From Prevotella sp. (GTDB taxonomy: Bacteria > Bacteroidota > Bacteroidia > Bacteroidales > Bacteroidaceae), in assembly GCA_017455845.1 (NCBI GenBank), contig JAFSYY010000097.1:1-53779 (forward strand): 53,779 nucleotides of DNA, written 5' to 3'. Below, piece after piece: positions 1 through 7,572 of the stretch (its first letter is position 1; the number at the start of each line of letters is the position of its first letter). The notes beneath the pieces are model-generated. The model ran no database searches, had not been told where the DNA came from, and worked only from the letters and a program-made list of their open reading frames with translations. The position numbers were made by a program, and so were the translations under genes.

Positions 1-2
1 CA

Positions 3-209
3 AAGGTACGAATAAGCGAGCGAAATGCAAAAGAAAACTTGTTTTTCTTTTCATTTCCGAGCGATAGTGCCTTCTCGCAAAGCGAAAAGGTACGAATAAG
101 CGAGCGAAATGCAAAAGAAAACTTGTTTTTCTTTTCATTTCTCTAACCTAAAGGTATAGAGTGTGGCGTTGCAATCCGAGCGATAGTGCCTTCTCGCAAA
201 GCGAAAAAG
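3..209. repeat. Interleaved direct repeats at the left edge
   Basis: A 55-base unit starting AAGGTACGAATAAGCGAGCG occurs at 3-57 and 87-141, with a partial third copy from 207. A second 32-base unit starting CCGAGCGATAGTGCC occurs at 57-88 and 176-207. The two units alternate. The first unit contains a near-palindrome of A and T runs (AAAAGAAAACTTG followed by TTTTTCTTTTC). CAAAGGTA at 1-8 reads TACCTTTG on the minus strand, a Bacteroidetes -7 box, so the repeats may derive from or carry a promoter for a minus-strand gene to the left of the window. No convincing protein-coding gene lies here. Confidence 0.8.
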
Positions 210-327
210 GTACGAATAAGAGATGGAAAAACCAAATGTAATGTTATAAATCTCTCGCTTCCGCAGTGTTTTCCCTGCTTCCCGTGAATTTCGGCTATTT
301 GTAATATTACAAATCACTTATAAGAGT

Positions 328-351
328 AAAAAAAGGGAGAGCGCGGCTCTC
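328..351 (-). terminator. Rho-independent terminator after the small membrane protein gene
   Basis: On the minus strand the hairpin GAGAGC-CGC-GCTCTC (337-351) is followed by CC and a run of seven T (328-334). The first bases of the hairpin overlap the stop codon of the 69-residue gene at 350-352. This closes the HU-like gene transcription unit. Confidence 0.8.
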
Positions 352-559
352 ATGCCGTCTCCCCCCTCTTTTTCAGTTTGGCATCAATCACAACGTCGAC
401 GCCGAGTGCCGTTCCTGCATACAACAGGCATTGTGCAAAGAACCATAGTACGCTGTCGGAAATCTCACCTGCCGGCTCCACTATGAAGCCAGCCACGCTC
501 AGTGCCACGCCTGCCACCAGCATGCCGACCGCCGTCCAGCATCTGACCGACCGAATCAT
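350..559 (-). CDS. Small two-span membrane protein downstream of an HU-like gene
   Basis: This 69-residue protein has two hydrophobic stretches, about residues 7-26 and 36-57, and a short basic tail (AKLKKRGE). It starts 26 bases after the HU-like gene and ends in a terminator hairpin, so the two are probably co-transcribed. I do not recognise a named family. Small hydrophobic proteins near histone-like genes are common in Bacteroidales, and a holin-like or membrane-anchor role can be imagined, but nothing in the sequence proves it. Composition matches the HU-like gene beside it and the promoter/terminator pair is intact, so I regard it as a real gene. Confidence 0.7.
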   Translation of the reverse strand: MIRSVRCWTAVGMLVAGVALSVAGFIVEPAGEISDSVLWFFAQCLLYAGTALGVDVVIDAKLKKRGETA

Positions 560-585
560 GCAGCCTCCTTTACCTCATGGTTAGA

Positions 586-1074
586 CTAAGGCTCCGGCTC
601 CACGGCCTCCTTGGCGGCGCGGATCTGCACCTTGCCCACCAGGGGCTGACCGTTGGTGTCGACAGCCACCTCGGCCATCTCCCACGTCACCTCCTTGATG
701 GCGGTGGCAATGCGCTTGCGGCCTCCTGCAGGCTCCGTGTCGGGCAGGAAGAGGAGCTTCGTGGTGTTCAGGTACTTGGCCTGGTCCCAGTCAGCCAGCT
801 GCTCCAGCGGCTTGGACGAGACGGAGGGCTTGAAGATGCCCAGGCCCTTGATCTTGATTTTGCGGCCCTGTCCGAGGAAGTGCATGATGGCGTAGCCCAT
901 CTCATCGATGACGGCCTTGACGTCGGAGCGCTTCACTGAGGCCTGCGTCTGGATGAAGTCTGCCACGGCGTCCATCTCCACGAACTTCGACTCGGTGATG
1001 GGGCGGGCGTAGTACTTGCCGAAGGTGGTCGACTTGGTGTTCTTGTTCTGATAAAGACAATACTGGTTTGCCAT
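586..1074 (-). CDS. HU-like DNA-binding protein (Bacteroidetes long form)
   Basis: The 162-residue product is a histone-like protein of the Bacteroidetes HU-related family. It is longer than classical HU (about 90 residues) because of an N-terminal extension with the motif YYARPI near residues 21-26 and a C-terminal tail. The HU fold is visible from about residue 30 to 130: the helical part DVKAVIDEMGYAIMHFLGQG, then IKIKGLGIFKPSV and a basic segment GGRKRIATAIKEV. It should bind DNA without strong sequence specificity in the cytoplasm. It is transcribed from the promoter at 1257-1288 and followed by a small membrane protein gene. Bacteroidetes genomes often carry several such paralogues, so the exact role is open. 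Confidence 0.92.
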   Translation of the reverse strand: MANQYCLYQNKNTKSTTFGKYYARPITESKFVEMDAVADFIQTQASVKRSDVKAVIDEMGYAIMHFLGQGRKIKIKGLGIFKPSVSSKPLEQLADWDQAKYLNTTKLLFLPDTEPAGGRKRIATAIKEVTWEMAEVAVDTNGQPLVGKVQIRAAKEAVEPEP

Positions 1075-1256
1075 AACTTTGTGTGTTTTAAAAGGTTAAT
1101 TACTAAGGTTAATTGAAAACTCTCATGTTTCGGGCTTGAAGGTCTCGGCCTTCTGCATCGGAAAGCTTGGGTTTTACACCCTATATCCATGGCATTTCGG
1201 CGTGCTATACCCGGGGTTTCCGTGCCGGAAGGCTCAGAGTTTCTCATCCGACATTG

Positions 1257-1288
1257 CAAAGGTACGAAATAAATTCCATATAACCAAA
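1257..1288 (-). promoter_or_regulatory. Promoter of the HU-like gene
   Basis: Minus strand: TTTG at 1285-1288 and TACCTTTG at 1257-1264 are separated by 20 bases, close to the Bacteroidetes primary sigma consensus. The 5' leader to the start codon at 1074 is about 180 bases. Confidence 0.85.
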
Positions 1289-1472
1289 CTTTTAGGCAAT
1301 TATTTTAAAGAAAAACATGAAATATTTTCCAGGCCCCTCTTTCGTGGTTGCCTTGGGGGGGGCGGTGCCCTAGTGGAAATCTTTCCGCGCTTTATTTGTA
1401 TGAATTGTTTTTTTCAGTTTTTTGGTTCTGGTGAGCCGATATTCCATTTTATTTTGTACTTTTGCACGTGTT
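1289..1472. other. AT-rich intergenic stretch with a run of eight G
   Basis: No convincing gene. It holds an eight-G tract at 1356-1363. A -7-like box TACTTTTG lies at 1457-1464, nine bases before the start of the short open frame at 1473. An open frame runs through from 1136, but its composition and lack of motifs argue against a real protein. Confidence 0.5.
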
Positions 1473-1661
1473 ATGGAAGATATAGCAATAGAGTTGTCAT
1501 TACTCCACTCCTTATCGGGCATCCAATTCGTCAAGCAATTGGAGAAGATTACCCAATACGGAGGATTTGCACTCGTAAAAGACCTATGGTCGCTTGCCAG
1601 AGCAAGAACGGGGTGTTACGCTGCAAAGGTAAGCATAATTTCGTCAACCACTAACTTTTAA
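1473..1661 (+). pseudogene. Short open frame, probable 5' remnant of an unknown gene
   Basis: This frame of 62 residues begins MEDIAIELSLLHS. It sits just after a -7 box TACTTTTG (1457-1464), so it has its own promoter-like element. I do not recognise the family. The C-terminal part loses a protein-like character, and the whole region up to 3300 looks like a patchwork of truncated genes, so a decayed gene is more likely than a functional small protein. Confidence 0.35.
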
Positions 1662-1747
1662 GACCAGAAAATGCACATTTCGACCTTATTATGCTCTTTA
1701 TTCCAAGAATTCTTCGTACTTTTGTAGCCAAACAACGAGAGCAGGAT

Positions 1748-1888
1748 ATGAAGAGAAGAAGCCCCATACACGCCTATAAGCGGCTGCTAGCCAACGACCA
1801 TGACTGGGATTACAACTATCCTGCCATCACGAATCTGAACACCTCTTCCTCTTGTAGTTCTGGTCGTTCCGTGACCTTTCTGATGTAG
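1748..1888 (+). pseudogene. 5' remnant of a small plus-strand gene cut by the hsdR fragment
   Basis: A -7 box TACTTTTG (1717-1724) precedes an ATG at 1748. The first 22-24 codons (MKRRSPIHAYKRLLANDHDW and on) look like real coding sequence. The frame then runs into the 3' end of the minus-strand gene at 1816. The change at about 1813-1818 is probably a deletion or recombination junction. The family is not recognised. Confidence 0.45.
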
Positions 1889-2085
1889 TCGCGAAGCAGA
1901 TGCCGCCAGTCGTTGGTCTTCATGCTGAAGTAACGTTCTTGGTATTCACGTTGACACTCCACAACAATATTTATAATGGTAGTACCCTCGTAGAGTTCCA
2001 TCATGTTGTGTACCAAGCGTCGTACATCATCATCAGCCTCAACATCCTCCAATATTGAGCCTTTGGGAATCATGTGAATCTCCAT
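1816..2085 (-). pseudogene. Unrecognised small gene at the end of the hsdR fragment
   Basis: The 89-residue frame (MEIHMIPKGSILEDVEADDD onward) overlaps the end of the hsdR fragment by 16 bases, an arrangement typical of translational coupling. Its middle (NIVVECQREYQERYFSMK) is charged and helical. Its C-terminus lies at the junction with the truncated plus-strand gene at 1748, so the true end may be lost. It presumably belonged to the same restriction locus. No function is assigned. Confidence 0.45.
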
Positions 2086-3113
2086 AGTTTTCTTGCCTGA
2101 TGATTTCTTTGCAACTTTTGAAACATCATTTTGTCAACTTCACTTTCATACTCCTTGAAGTTCTCCACCTGATCCATTACCTCACGAAATACTTCTGGTG
2201 TATATTGAGGAGGATAGCCATTCTTCACCAGACAAATCTTGATGTCCAATTTCAGTTGTTCTCTAACCCGTTGATTATTCAGCCAGTCAGCAAATGATGA
2301 TTTCGCATCAACGATTTCCTTTATCTTACGAGCCAGACTCTTGCATTTCTCGTTGATGACAATTCCATCTACAGTTTTATCCTCACCATACTCGAAGTTA
2401 TTCTTGTCCCTCAGGGCAATCAGAATATCATAGAAAGCCTTTTCCTCGAAAGTCAATCCCAACTTGCGGAAACTCTCACGGTCAGCCTTCATGCCATTGA
2501 GTATTGCCAAGGCTTGCTCTGTTGCTTCCTTAATAATGTCTTCTGCCGTTTCATCTTGAGTAGCACCAGCCTCTTCTTCTGAAAGGAACTTGCGACGTTC
2601 ATGGTATTGCTTGATGGTTTCCTCTAACATCTCTTGGAATTTCTTCGAAGCTATCTGGTTAACTCTTCCATATTCTGATATTTGCTGACGAAGCAACTTG
2701 ATTAGCATCTCCAATTTCGAGGCAGGCATCTTAATGTCAGAAAGTCGTTCTGTAAACTCTGGGCCAAAGATGTCCATTTCCTCCCCATCTTCCAGAACAC
2801 TTTCTACATTATTATATTTAAGGGCTTCTTCCACCATCTTTGCCACACGCCTATTCATGGTGTCCGTATCGGGCGCATCCGTGCCATTCATCTTATACAC
2901 CATTCCTGCAATAGCCATGAAGCATTGGGCCAAAGCGGACTCTTCTTCCCCAAGTTCGCCTGATGGCTGGCAGAGGTCATACGCCTTTCTCATCCTCTTG
3001 ACGTACTGCAAGAAGTATGTCTTGAATGACACCTTCTTAGTCTTCTTTCCATCCTTGCTGGTAGAATTGAAACTCTCTGCTGATGAGAACACATATTCAG
3101 CAGCCTGCGCCAA
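2070..3113 (-). pseudogene. hsdR: C-terminal fragment of type I restriction enzyme R subunit
   Basis: The 347 residues match only the C-terminal third of an HsdR protein, the region seen as DUF3387. Visible hallmarks are the helical stretch FKTYFLQYVKRMRKAYDLCQ, the segment FEEKAFYDILIALRDK, the sequence IKEIVDAKSSFADWLNNQ, and the end segment IKICLVKNGYPPQY, where a Tyr-Pro-Pro near the C-terminus is typical. The nuclease and DEAD-box helicase domains that make up the first ~650 residues are absent, and no hsdM or hsdS lies in the window. There is no promoter at the 5' end; instead the frame stops abruptly about 20 bases from the promoter of an opposing small gene. It is a dead remnant. Confidence 0.8.
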
Positions 3114-3129
3114 TTCGAATATATTGATG

Positions 3130-3137
3130 TACCTTTG
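3130..3137 (+). promoter_or_regulatory. Orphaned -7 box TACCTTTG
   Basis: A perfect -7 box lies 30 bases before the ATG at 3168. The expected -33 position (about 3106-3110) lies inside the hsdR fragment and lacks TTTG, which suggests the upstream half of the promoter was lost at the junction. Confidence 0.6.
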
Positions 3138-3167
3138 CCGCCAGATTTACAAAAACTAAATTTGACT

Positions 3168-3299
3168 ATGGAGGTTATATCAATAGAGCGCAGTACCTAC
3201 GAGGTAATCGACTTTGTCGCTTCGCTGGTCGAAGAACTGCTGACGAGTTTCAACAACTTCGTCTCACAAATGAAGGCAATGGCTAAAGTGTCAACTTAA
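3168..3299 (+). pseudogene. Truncated excisionase-like or helix-turn-helix gene start
   Basis: The 43-residue frame begins MEVISIERSTYEVI. In Bacteroidales this opening is typical of small helix-turn-helix (excisionase-family) proteins carried by mobile elements, whose DNA-binding part follows about 45 residues later. Here the frame ends at a TAA before any helix-turn-helix could be encoded. It is best read as a mobile-element remnant. The family link is from memory of the N-terminal pattern and is not tested. Confidence 0.45.
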
Positions 3300-3373
3300 T
3301 CAGTATACGTCAACGGTTAAAAAACACCACTTCGTTGACTTTTCTTGAACAAAGATTAGGCAACTTTTCAAGT

Positions 3374-4198
3374 TCAACGGATATTGTCAAGTTCGATGGC
3401 CATCTGCTGCTGCAGTTCGCGGGCCTTGTTGCCTGCAACCTCCGCGAAATGGTCGTCGGAGGAGGCGTAGATGATGCCTCGGCTGGAGTTGACCAGGAGG
3501 CCGCAGTCTTTGTTCATGCCATAGCGGCATACCTCTTGTAGGCTGCCTCCCTGGGCACCCACGCCAGGAACGAGCAGGAAGTGGTCGGGGGCTATGCGGC
3601 GTATGTCCTGGAACAACTGCCCCTGGGTGGCACCGACGACATACATCATATTCTCTACGTTGCCCCACTGCAGACTGGTCTTCAATACTTTTTCGAAGAG
3701 GCGCTCGCCGTGGCTGTCCTCCGTCAACTGGAAGTCTTGGCTGCCTTTGTTTGAGGTGAGTGCCAGGAGGATGACCCATTTGCCGGGATATTCGAGGAAT
3801 GGGGTGACGGAGTCCTCGCCCATATAGGGGGCTATGGTGAGGGCGTCGACGTCGTACTCCTCGAAGAAGGTGCGGGCATACATCTTACTGGTGTTGCCTA
3901 TGTCGCCACGCTTGGCATCGGCAATGATGAGATGATGGGGGTGGTGCTCTTTGATATACTGGCATGTCTTGACGAAGGCTTCCATGCCTTTGATGCCGTA
4001 TGCCTCGTAGAAGGCGAGGTTGGGCTTGTAGGCCACGCAATAAGGGGCTGTGGCGTCGATGATGGCCTTGTTGAATTCAAAGATGGGGTCGTGGAGGTCG
4101 AAGACACACTGTGGCATTTTCTTCGGGTCTGTGTCGAGGCCTACGCAGAGAAACGAGCGCTTCTGCTTGATTTGATGGATAAGATCTTTTCTGTTCAT
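3374..4198 (-). CDS. pyrF: Orotidine 5'-phosphate decarboxylase (type 2)
   Basis: Catalyses OMP to UMP, the last step of pyrimidine synthesis, in the cytoplasm. The 274-residue length fits the type 2 family. The signature [11 protein letters not shown] lies at residues 93-103 with the catalytic Lys-Asp set, and the phosphate-binding end shows [10 protein letters not shown] and [11 protein letters not shown] chose the ATG at 4198 (MNRKDLIHQ): the open frame continues upstream for 49 codons, but that part is only translation of the hairpin repeats at 4214-4350. It lies downstream of prfA on the same strand and probably shares its transcript across the repeats. Confidence 0.95.
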   Translation of the reverse strand: MNRKDLIHQIKQKRSFLCVGLDTDPKKMPQCVFDLHDPIFEFNKAIIDATAPYCVAYKPNLAFYEAYGIKGMEAFVKTCQYIKEHHPHHLIIADAKRGDIGNTSKMYARTFFEEYDVDALTIAPYMGEDSVTPFLEYPGKWVILLALTSNKGSQDFQLTEDSHGERLFEKVLKTSLQWGNVENMMYVVGATQGQLFQDIRRIAPDHFLLVPGVGAQGGSLQEVCRYGMNKDCGLLVNSSRGIIYASSDDHFAEVAGNKARELQQQMAIELDNIR

Positions 4199-4213
4199 AG
4201 TTTTTGTTTTTTT

Positions 4214-4350
4214 GCAGCGGGGAAACCGCTGCACACGGACTTTCTTTTTGCAGCGGGAAAACCGCTGCACACGGACTTTCTTTTTTGCAGCGGGAAAACC
4301 GCTGTACACGGACTTTCTTTTTGCAGCGGGAAAACCGCTGCACACGGACT
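4214..4350. repeat. Four tandem 36/37-base hairpin repeats between prfA and pyrF
   Basis: Copies start at 4214, 4250, 4287 and 4323. Each has the inverted pair GCAGCGG and CCGCTGC around GAAAA, then ACACGGACTTTC and a T run. The array begins at the prfA stop codon (4349-4351) and ends about 15 bases before the pyrF start. The hairpins are not followed by a T run in the direction of transcription, so they are not simple terminators. All three frames are nearly open through the array. Confidence 0.9.
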
Positions 4351-5464
4351 ATAGTTCGGTTTCTTTCATGCGCTCGGCATTCTCGGCCACGGTGAGGGCA
4401 TCGATCATGGGCTGTATGTCTCCGCCGAGGAAGCCCTGCAGGTCGTGGGTGGTATAGCCGATGCGATGGTCGGTGACTCGGCCCTGCGGGAAGTTGTAGG
4501 TACGGATCTTGGCCGATCGGTCGCCTGTGGATACCAGTGTCTTACGGCGGGAGGCGATGTCGTCCATGTATTTCTGGTGCTCCTTGTCATATATAAAGGT
4601 ATATAGGCGTGAGAGTGCCCTTTCTTTGTTCTTGGGCTGGTCGCGTGTCTCTGTGCACTCGATGAGTATTTCCTCTGTCTCGCCGGTGTTGGGGTTCTTC
4701 CACATATATCGCAGACGGACACCCGATTCCACCTTGTTCACGTTTTGGCCTCCTGCACCTGAGGAGCGGAAGGTGTCCCATTTTATATCCCCTTCGTTGA
4801 TGTGCACCTCGAACTTGTCGGCCTCTGGTAGCACGGCAACGGTGGCAGCGCTGGTGTGCATGCGTCCCTGTGTCTCTGTGGCCGGCACGCGCTGCACGCG
4901 GTGTACGCCGCTCTCGTATTTCAGTGTGCCATAGACATCGGCACCGCTGACGGCGAAGTCTATCTCCTTGTAGCCGCCCACGGCTCCCTCGCTGACATCG
5001 GTGACGCTGAGTGTCCAGCCTTTAGAGTCGCAGTAACTCTTGTACATCTTGAACAGGTCGCCGGCAAAGAGGCATGCCTCGTCGCCGCCGGTGCCTGCAC
5101 GTATCTCCATCTGCACGTTCTTGGCATCCTCCGGGTCTTTGGGGATGAGTGCAATCTTGATCTCCTCTTCCAATTTCGGCTGTAGTGCCTCGTTGATGGC
5201 CAGTTCCTCGCGTGCCATCTCTTTCATCTCCGGGTCGTCCTCGTTGGCCAGTATGTCTTTTGCCTCCTTGATGCCGTTGAGACATGCCATGTAGCGCTTG
5301 CGTGCATCCATGATGTCGCCCAGGTCCTTGTATTCCTTTGTCAGTTTGACAAAGCGCTGCTGGTCTGCAATGACATCGGGGTCTGTGATGAGTGTTGACA
5401 CTTCCTCGAAGCGGCTCTCCAGTCCGTCGAGTTTCTGCAAAATGCTGTTTGTTGTTTCTGCCAT
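4349..5464 (-). CDS. prfA: Peptide chain release factor 1
   Basis: Terminates translation at UAA and UAG codons by binding the ribosome and triggering peptidyl-tRNA hydrolysis. The 371 residues are full length. The catalytic GGQ is at residues 238-240 within SSGAGGQNVNKVES. The stop-codon recognition tripeptide is PAT at 194-196 (HRVQRVPATETQGR), which is the RF1 type and not the RF2 type (SPF). A -7 box TACCTTTG lies at 5493-5500. The stop codon abuts the hairpin array at 4214-4350. Confidence 0.97.
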   Translation of the reverse strand: MAETTNSILQKLDGLESRFEEVSTLITDPDVIADQQRFVKLTKEYKDLGDIMDARKRYMACLNGIKEAKDILANEDDPEMKEMAREELAINEALQPKLEEEIKIALIPKDPEDAKNVQMEIRAGTGGDEACLFAGDLFKMYKSYCDSKGWTLSVTDVSEGAVGGYKEIDFAVSGADVYGTLKYESGVHRVQRVPATETQGRMHTSAATVAVLPEADKFEVHINEGDIKWDTFRSSGAGGQNVNKVESGVRLRYMWKNPNTGETEEILIECTETRDQPKNKERALSRLYTFIYDKEHQKYMDDIASRRKTLVSTGDRSAKIRTYNFPQGRVTDHRIGYTTHDLQGFLGGDIQPMIDALTVAENAERMKETEL

Positions 5465-5492
5465 TATTTAATGCTTAACTAAAAGTTTGCTG

Positions 5493-5500
5493 CAAAGGTA
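5493..5500 (-). promoter_or_regulatory. -7 box of the prfA promoter
   Basis: TACCTTTG on the minus strand lies 28 bases upstream of the prfA ATG. No clear TTTG is seen at the -33 position. Confidence 0.65.
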
Positions 5501-5564
5501 CGAAAAATATTTTAAAACGAGGTATAATATAAATTTAAATATAATGAAAAGTAACAATGATTCG

Positions 5565-6452
5565 CTATTTCAGCCTGATGACCCTTATGCCGGTATGCGA
5601 TGGATGCTTGGCGAGATACTTGTCAAGGGTCATCGGCTCTTCTACCACCTTTTTGTGGATTTGCGAGGCATTGAGCAGATGTAGTCCGTCGTTGCGCCAT
5701 ACTGCGAAGCCGAGGTGTGCGATGTCGAGTCCTGGCTTTGAGCAGGTGATGGCCAGGATGTCGCCATCGTGGATGATGCTACGGAGCAAGGGGGTGTCTT
5801 TGATGGCCGACTTAGGGATGTAGCGGAACTGCATGCCGCAGAGCCGTTGTTCCTGCCGTACGATGTCTGCGACAAGATCGGGATGAGCCGCGAGTGCCTT
5901 GTATGCCTTTGGATGGCGGCTCATGTAGTTGACTTTTATGGTCTGGGTGGCAGTAAATGGCGGACAGGTGTCCTGTACCTCAGCGACGATGCCTTTGCCG
6001 GTGTTGTCAAGGATCCAGTCGGTGAAATAATGCAGGCGCGAGGGATAGCCGTCGATGATGCCGTTGCGATAGCGCAGCGTTTGCAGTTGGCGGCAGAAGT
6101 CGGCATACGAGAGCGTTTGCTGGCGGTGGCAGATGGCGAGTGCGAGTACATTCTCAATGAGCGTGGTGCAATCCAGTTGGCGGGTGTTGACGACGAGTTG
6201 CTCTGTGTTGTTGACTTCGAGGGTATGTGCCACGTAGGGGCGGTTGAGAAAGAGTCGGGCGAAGTGGAGGATGTCCGAGAAGGGAGAGGTGAGAGTTGAG
6301 GGTTGAGAGTTGAGGGTTGAGGGGTACGAGGTTCGAGGTACGAGGTACGAGGATAGTGTGTGCTCTATGAAGACGCTGTCGGGTGCTTCGCTAGAAAAGA
6401 GTGAAGACGTGCATCCCAAAAGGAAAGTGAGAAAAAGGAGTCTTTTCATCAT
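5565..6452 (-). CDS. DUF1460 protein, predicted exported amidase-like
   Basis: The 295-residue product has a signal peptide (MMKRLLFLTFLLGCTSS) and the DUF1460 core, a group related to NlpC/P60 cysteine peptidases. The likely nucleophile is the Cys in RQLDCTTLIENVLAL, and a conserved His may be in AHLGFAVWRNDG. Family members are thought to be N-acetylmuramoyl-L-alanine amidases acting in the periplasm, but that is an inference. It overlaps the DUF4421 gene by ATGA, so it is the third gene of an operon. Residues about 34-56 (PSTLNSQPSTL and neighbours) are encoded by a 7-base repeat array and are unlikely to be part of the ancestral fold. Confidence 0.85.
   Translation of the reverse strand: MMKRLLFLTFLLGCTSSLFSSEAPDSVFIEHTLSSYLVPRTSYPSTLNSQPSTLTSPFSDILHFARLFLNRPYVAHTLEVNNTEQLVVNTRQLDCTTLIENVLALAICHRQQTLSYADFCRQLQTLRYRNGIIDGYPSRLHYFTDWILDNTGKGIVAEVQDTCPPFTATQTIKVNYMSRHPKAYKALAAHPDLVADIVRQEQRLCGMQFRYIPKSAIKDTPLLRSIIHDGDILAITCSKPGLDIAHLGFAVWRNDGLHLLNASQIHKKVVEEPMTLDKYLAKHPSHTGIRVIRLK
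6284..6353. repeat. Heptad repeat array inside the DUF1460 gene
   Basis: Ten consecutive 7-base units: GAGAGGT, GAGAGTT, GAGGGTT, GAGAGTT, GAGGGTT, GAGGGGT, ACGAGGT, TCGAGGT, ACGAGGT, ACGAGGA. The array keeps the reading frame open and encodes a Ser/Thr/Pro-rich linker between the signal peptide and the catalytic domain. Confidence 0.9.
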
Positions 6453-7570
6453 TCTTGATTTCTGTATTTTTTCTTTAGCCCGAAGTTACAGCCTACATAC
6501 ATGTTGACGGAGCCAAAGGTATTGTTTGTGGAGAATCGCGACTTATGATAGTTGTAGGTGTGGAAGATGACGCTGGTGCCGGCATACCACCGCATATTAT
6601 TATATACCAGTCCGAAGCGGCCTATGCCGTCGAGGTTGATGTTCTGGAAACTGAAGCCCCGGTGGTCTTTACCCTCCACCTCGCCTGAACTTTGTTTATG
6701 AGCGATGGCGGCCTGGACGCTAGCCCCCAGCAGCCAGTTCTTGGCGAAGACCCAGTTGTAGGCATATCCTCCTGAGAGGCTGAAGTCGTAATACCTGACG
6801 CTCTTGAACATCAGTCCGCTGTCCAGTGGCACCGCTTTCTCCCGCATCTTCTGGTTGATAACGCTTTGCAGCAGTTCATGGTCGAATTCTATGGAGTTGC
6901 GCGTATAGCCGAAGCCTGCCAGCCATGAGCCGCAACTTATTTTCTGGATGGTGCTCTGTGCGAAGGCCGCAGGATATGAAAAGCGTCCGTGGTTGAAGAT
7001 ATAATAGATGTTGAAGCCCGTGATGCCCGACTTGAGTCCGTCGAAGGGCGTGCCGTTGAGCATTGACGCGTCGACATGGCTGCCCAGGTCTGCACTGCGC
7101 AGTTTGTAGTCGCTGCCAGTGCGCCGGTAGAAGAGGTCGATGCCGATCTGCGAACTATAGACGCTGAGGTCGAACTCCTGTTTGTCGCTGCTGAAGCCTA
7201 TGTTGTTGAGCGAGAAGGTGTAGCCCAGGAAGATCCATTTCCACCCTGCGTACGGGCCTATGCGCATGTCGGCATCGGGTCCGAACGACACCGACTGTCG
7301 GCTGGCACCCGAAGAGCGCAGGGTGTAGAAGTCGTAACTGCGCGTGGCCTGCAGCATGGCCGCAAAGACATAATGCTGCGGCTCGATATATCGTTTGTCG
7401 AGCCGGTCGAAGCCGCGTACGATGCGCCGTATGAGACTTAACTTCCGGGGTGGGGGACTTGGCAGGGTGTCGGCCTTTTGTACTGGTGTAGAGAGTATAG
7501 TGTCTTGCGTCTCTTGTGCGCAAACGGATGCTGCACAGACCAATGCCAAAAGGAAGAGCAGTCGTCTCAT
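6449..7570 (-). CDS. DUF4421 protein, predicted outer membrane beta-barrel
   Basis: The 373-residue protein begins with a signal peptide (MRRLLFLLALVCAASVCAQ) and continues with DUF4421 features: RRIVRGFDRLDKRYIEP near the N-terminus, then many alternating amphipathic strands (YAGWKWIFLGYTFSLN, FDLSVYSSQIGIDLFY) and a final strand ending near FGLKKKYR. A role in the outer membrane is inferred from this pattern; the substrate is unknown. The start at 7570 is chosen because it gives a clean signal peptide. It lies two bases after the oxidoreductase gene and overlaps the DUF1460 gene, so the three are one operon. Confidence 0.88.
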   Translation of the reverse strand: MRRLLFLLALVCAASVCAQETQDTILSTPVQKADTLPSPPPRKLSLIRRIVRGFDRLDKRYIEPQHYVFAAMLQATRSYDFYTLRSSGASRQSVSFGPDADMRIGPYAGWKWIFLGYTFSLNNIGFSSDKQEFDLSVYSSQIGIDLFYRRTGSDYKLRSADLGSHVDASMLNGTPFDGLKSGITGFNIYYIFNHGRFSYPAAFAQSTIQKISCGSWLAGFGYTRNSIEFDHELLQSVINQKMREKAVPLDSGLMFKSVRYYDFSLSGGYAYNWVFAKNWLLGASVQAAIAHKQSSGEVEGKDHRGFSFQNINLDGIGRFGLVYNNMRWYAGTSVIFHTYNYHKSRFSTNNTFGSVNMYVGCNFGLKKKYRNQE

Positions 7571-7572
7571 GG

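Noticed and set aside
1356-1363. Phase-variable G tract
   Set aside because: Eight G in a region without a convincing gene on either side; no reading frame would be switched.
1136-1654. 172-codon open frame from 1136 to 1654
   Set aside because: It crosses the HU-like gene promoter region on the opposite strand, has no family motif, and shows low-complexity AT-rich composition.
4199-4345. Extended N-terminus for pyrF (49 extra residues)
   Set aside because: It is only read-through of the hairpin repeats; the ATG at 4198 begins the conserved domain.
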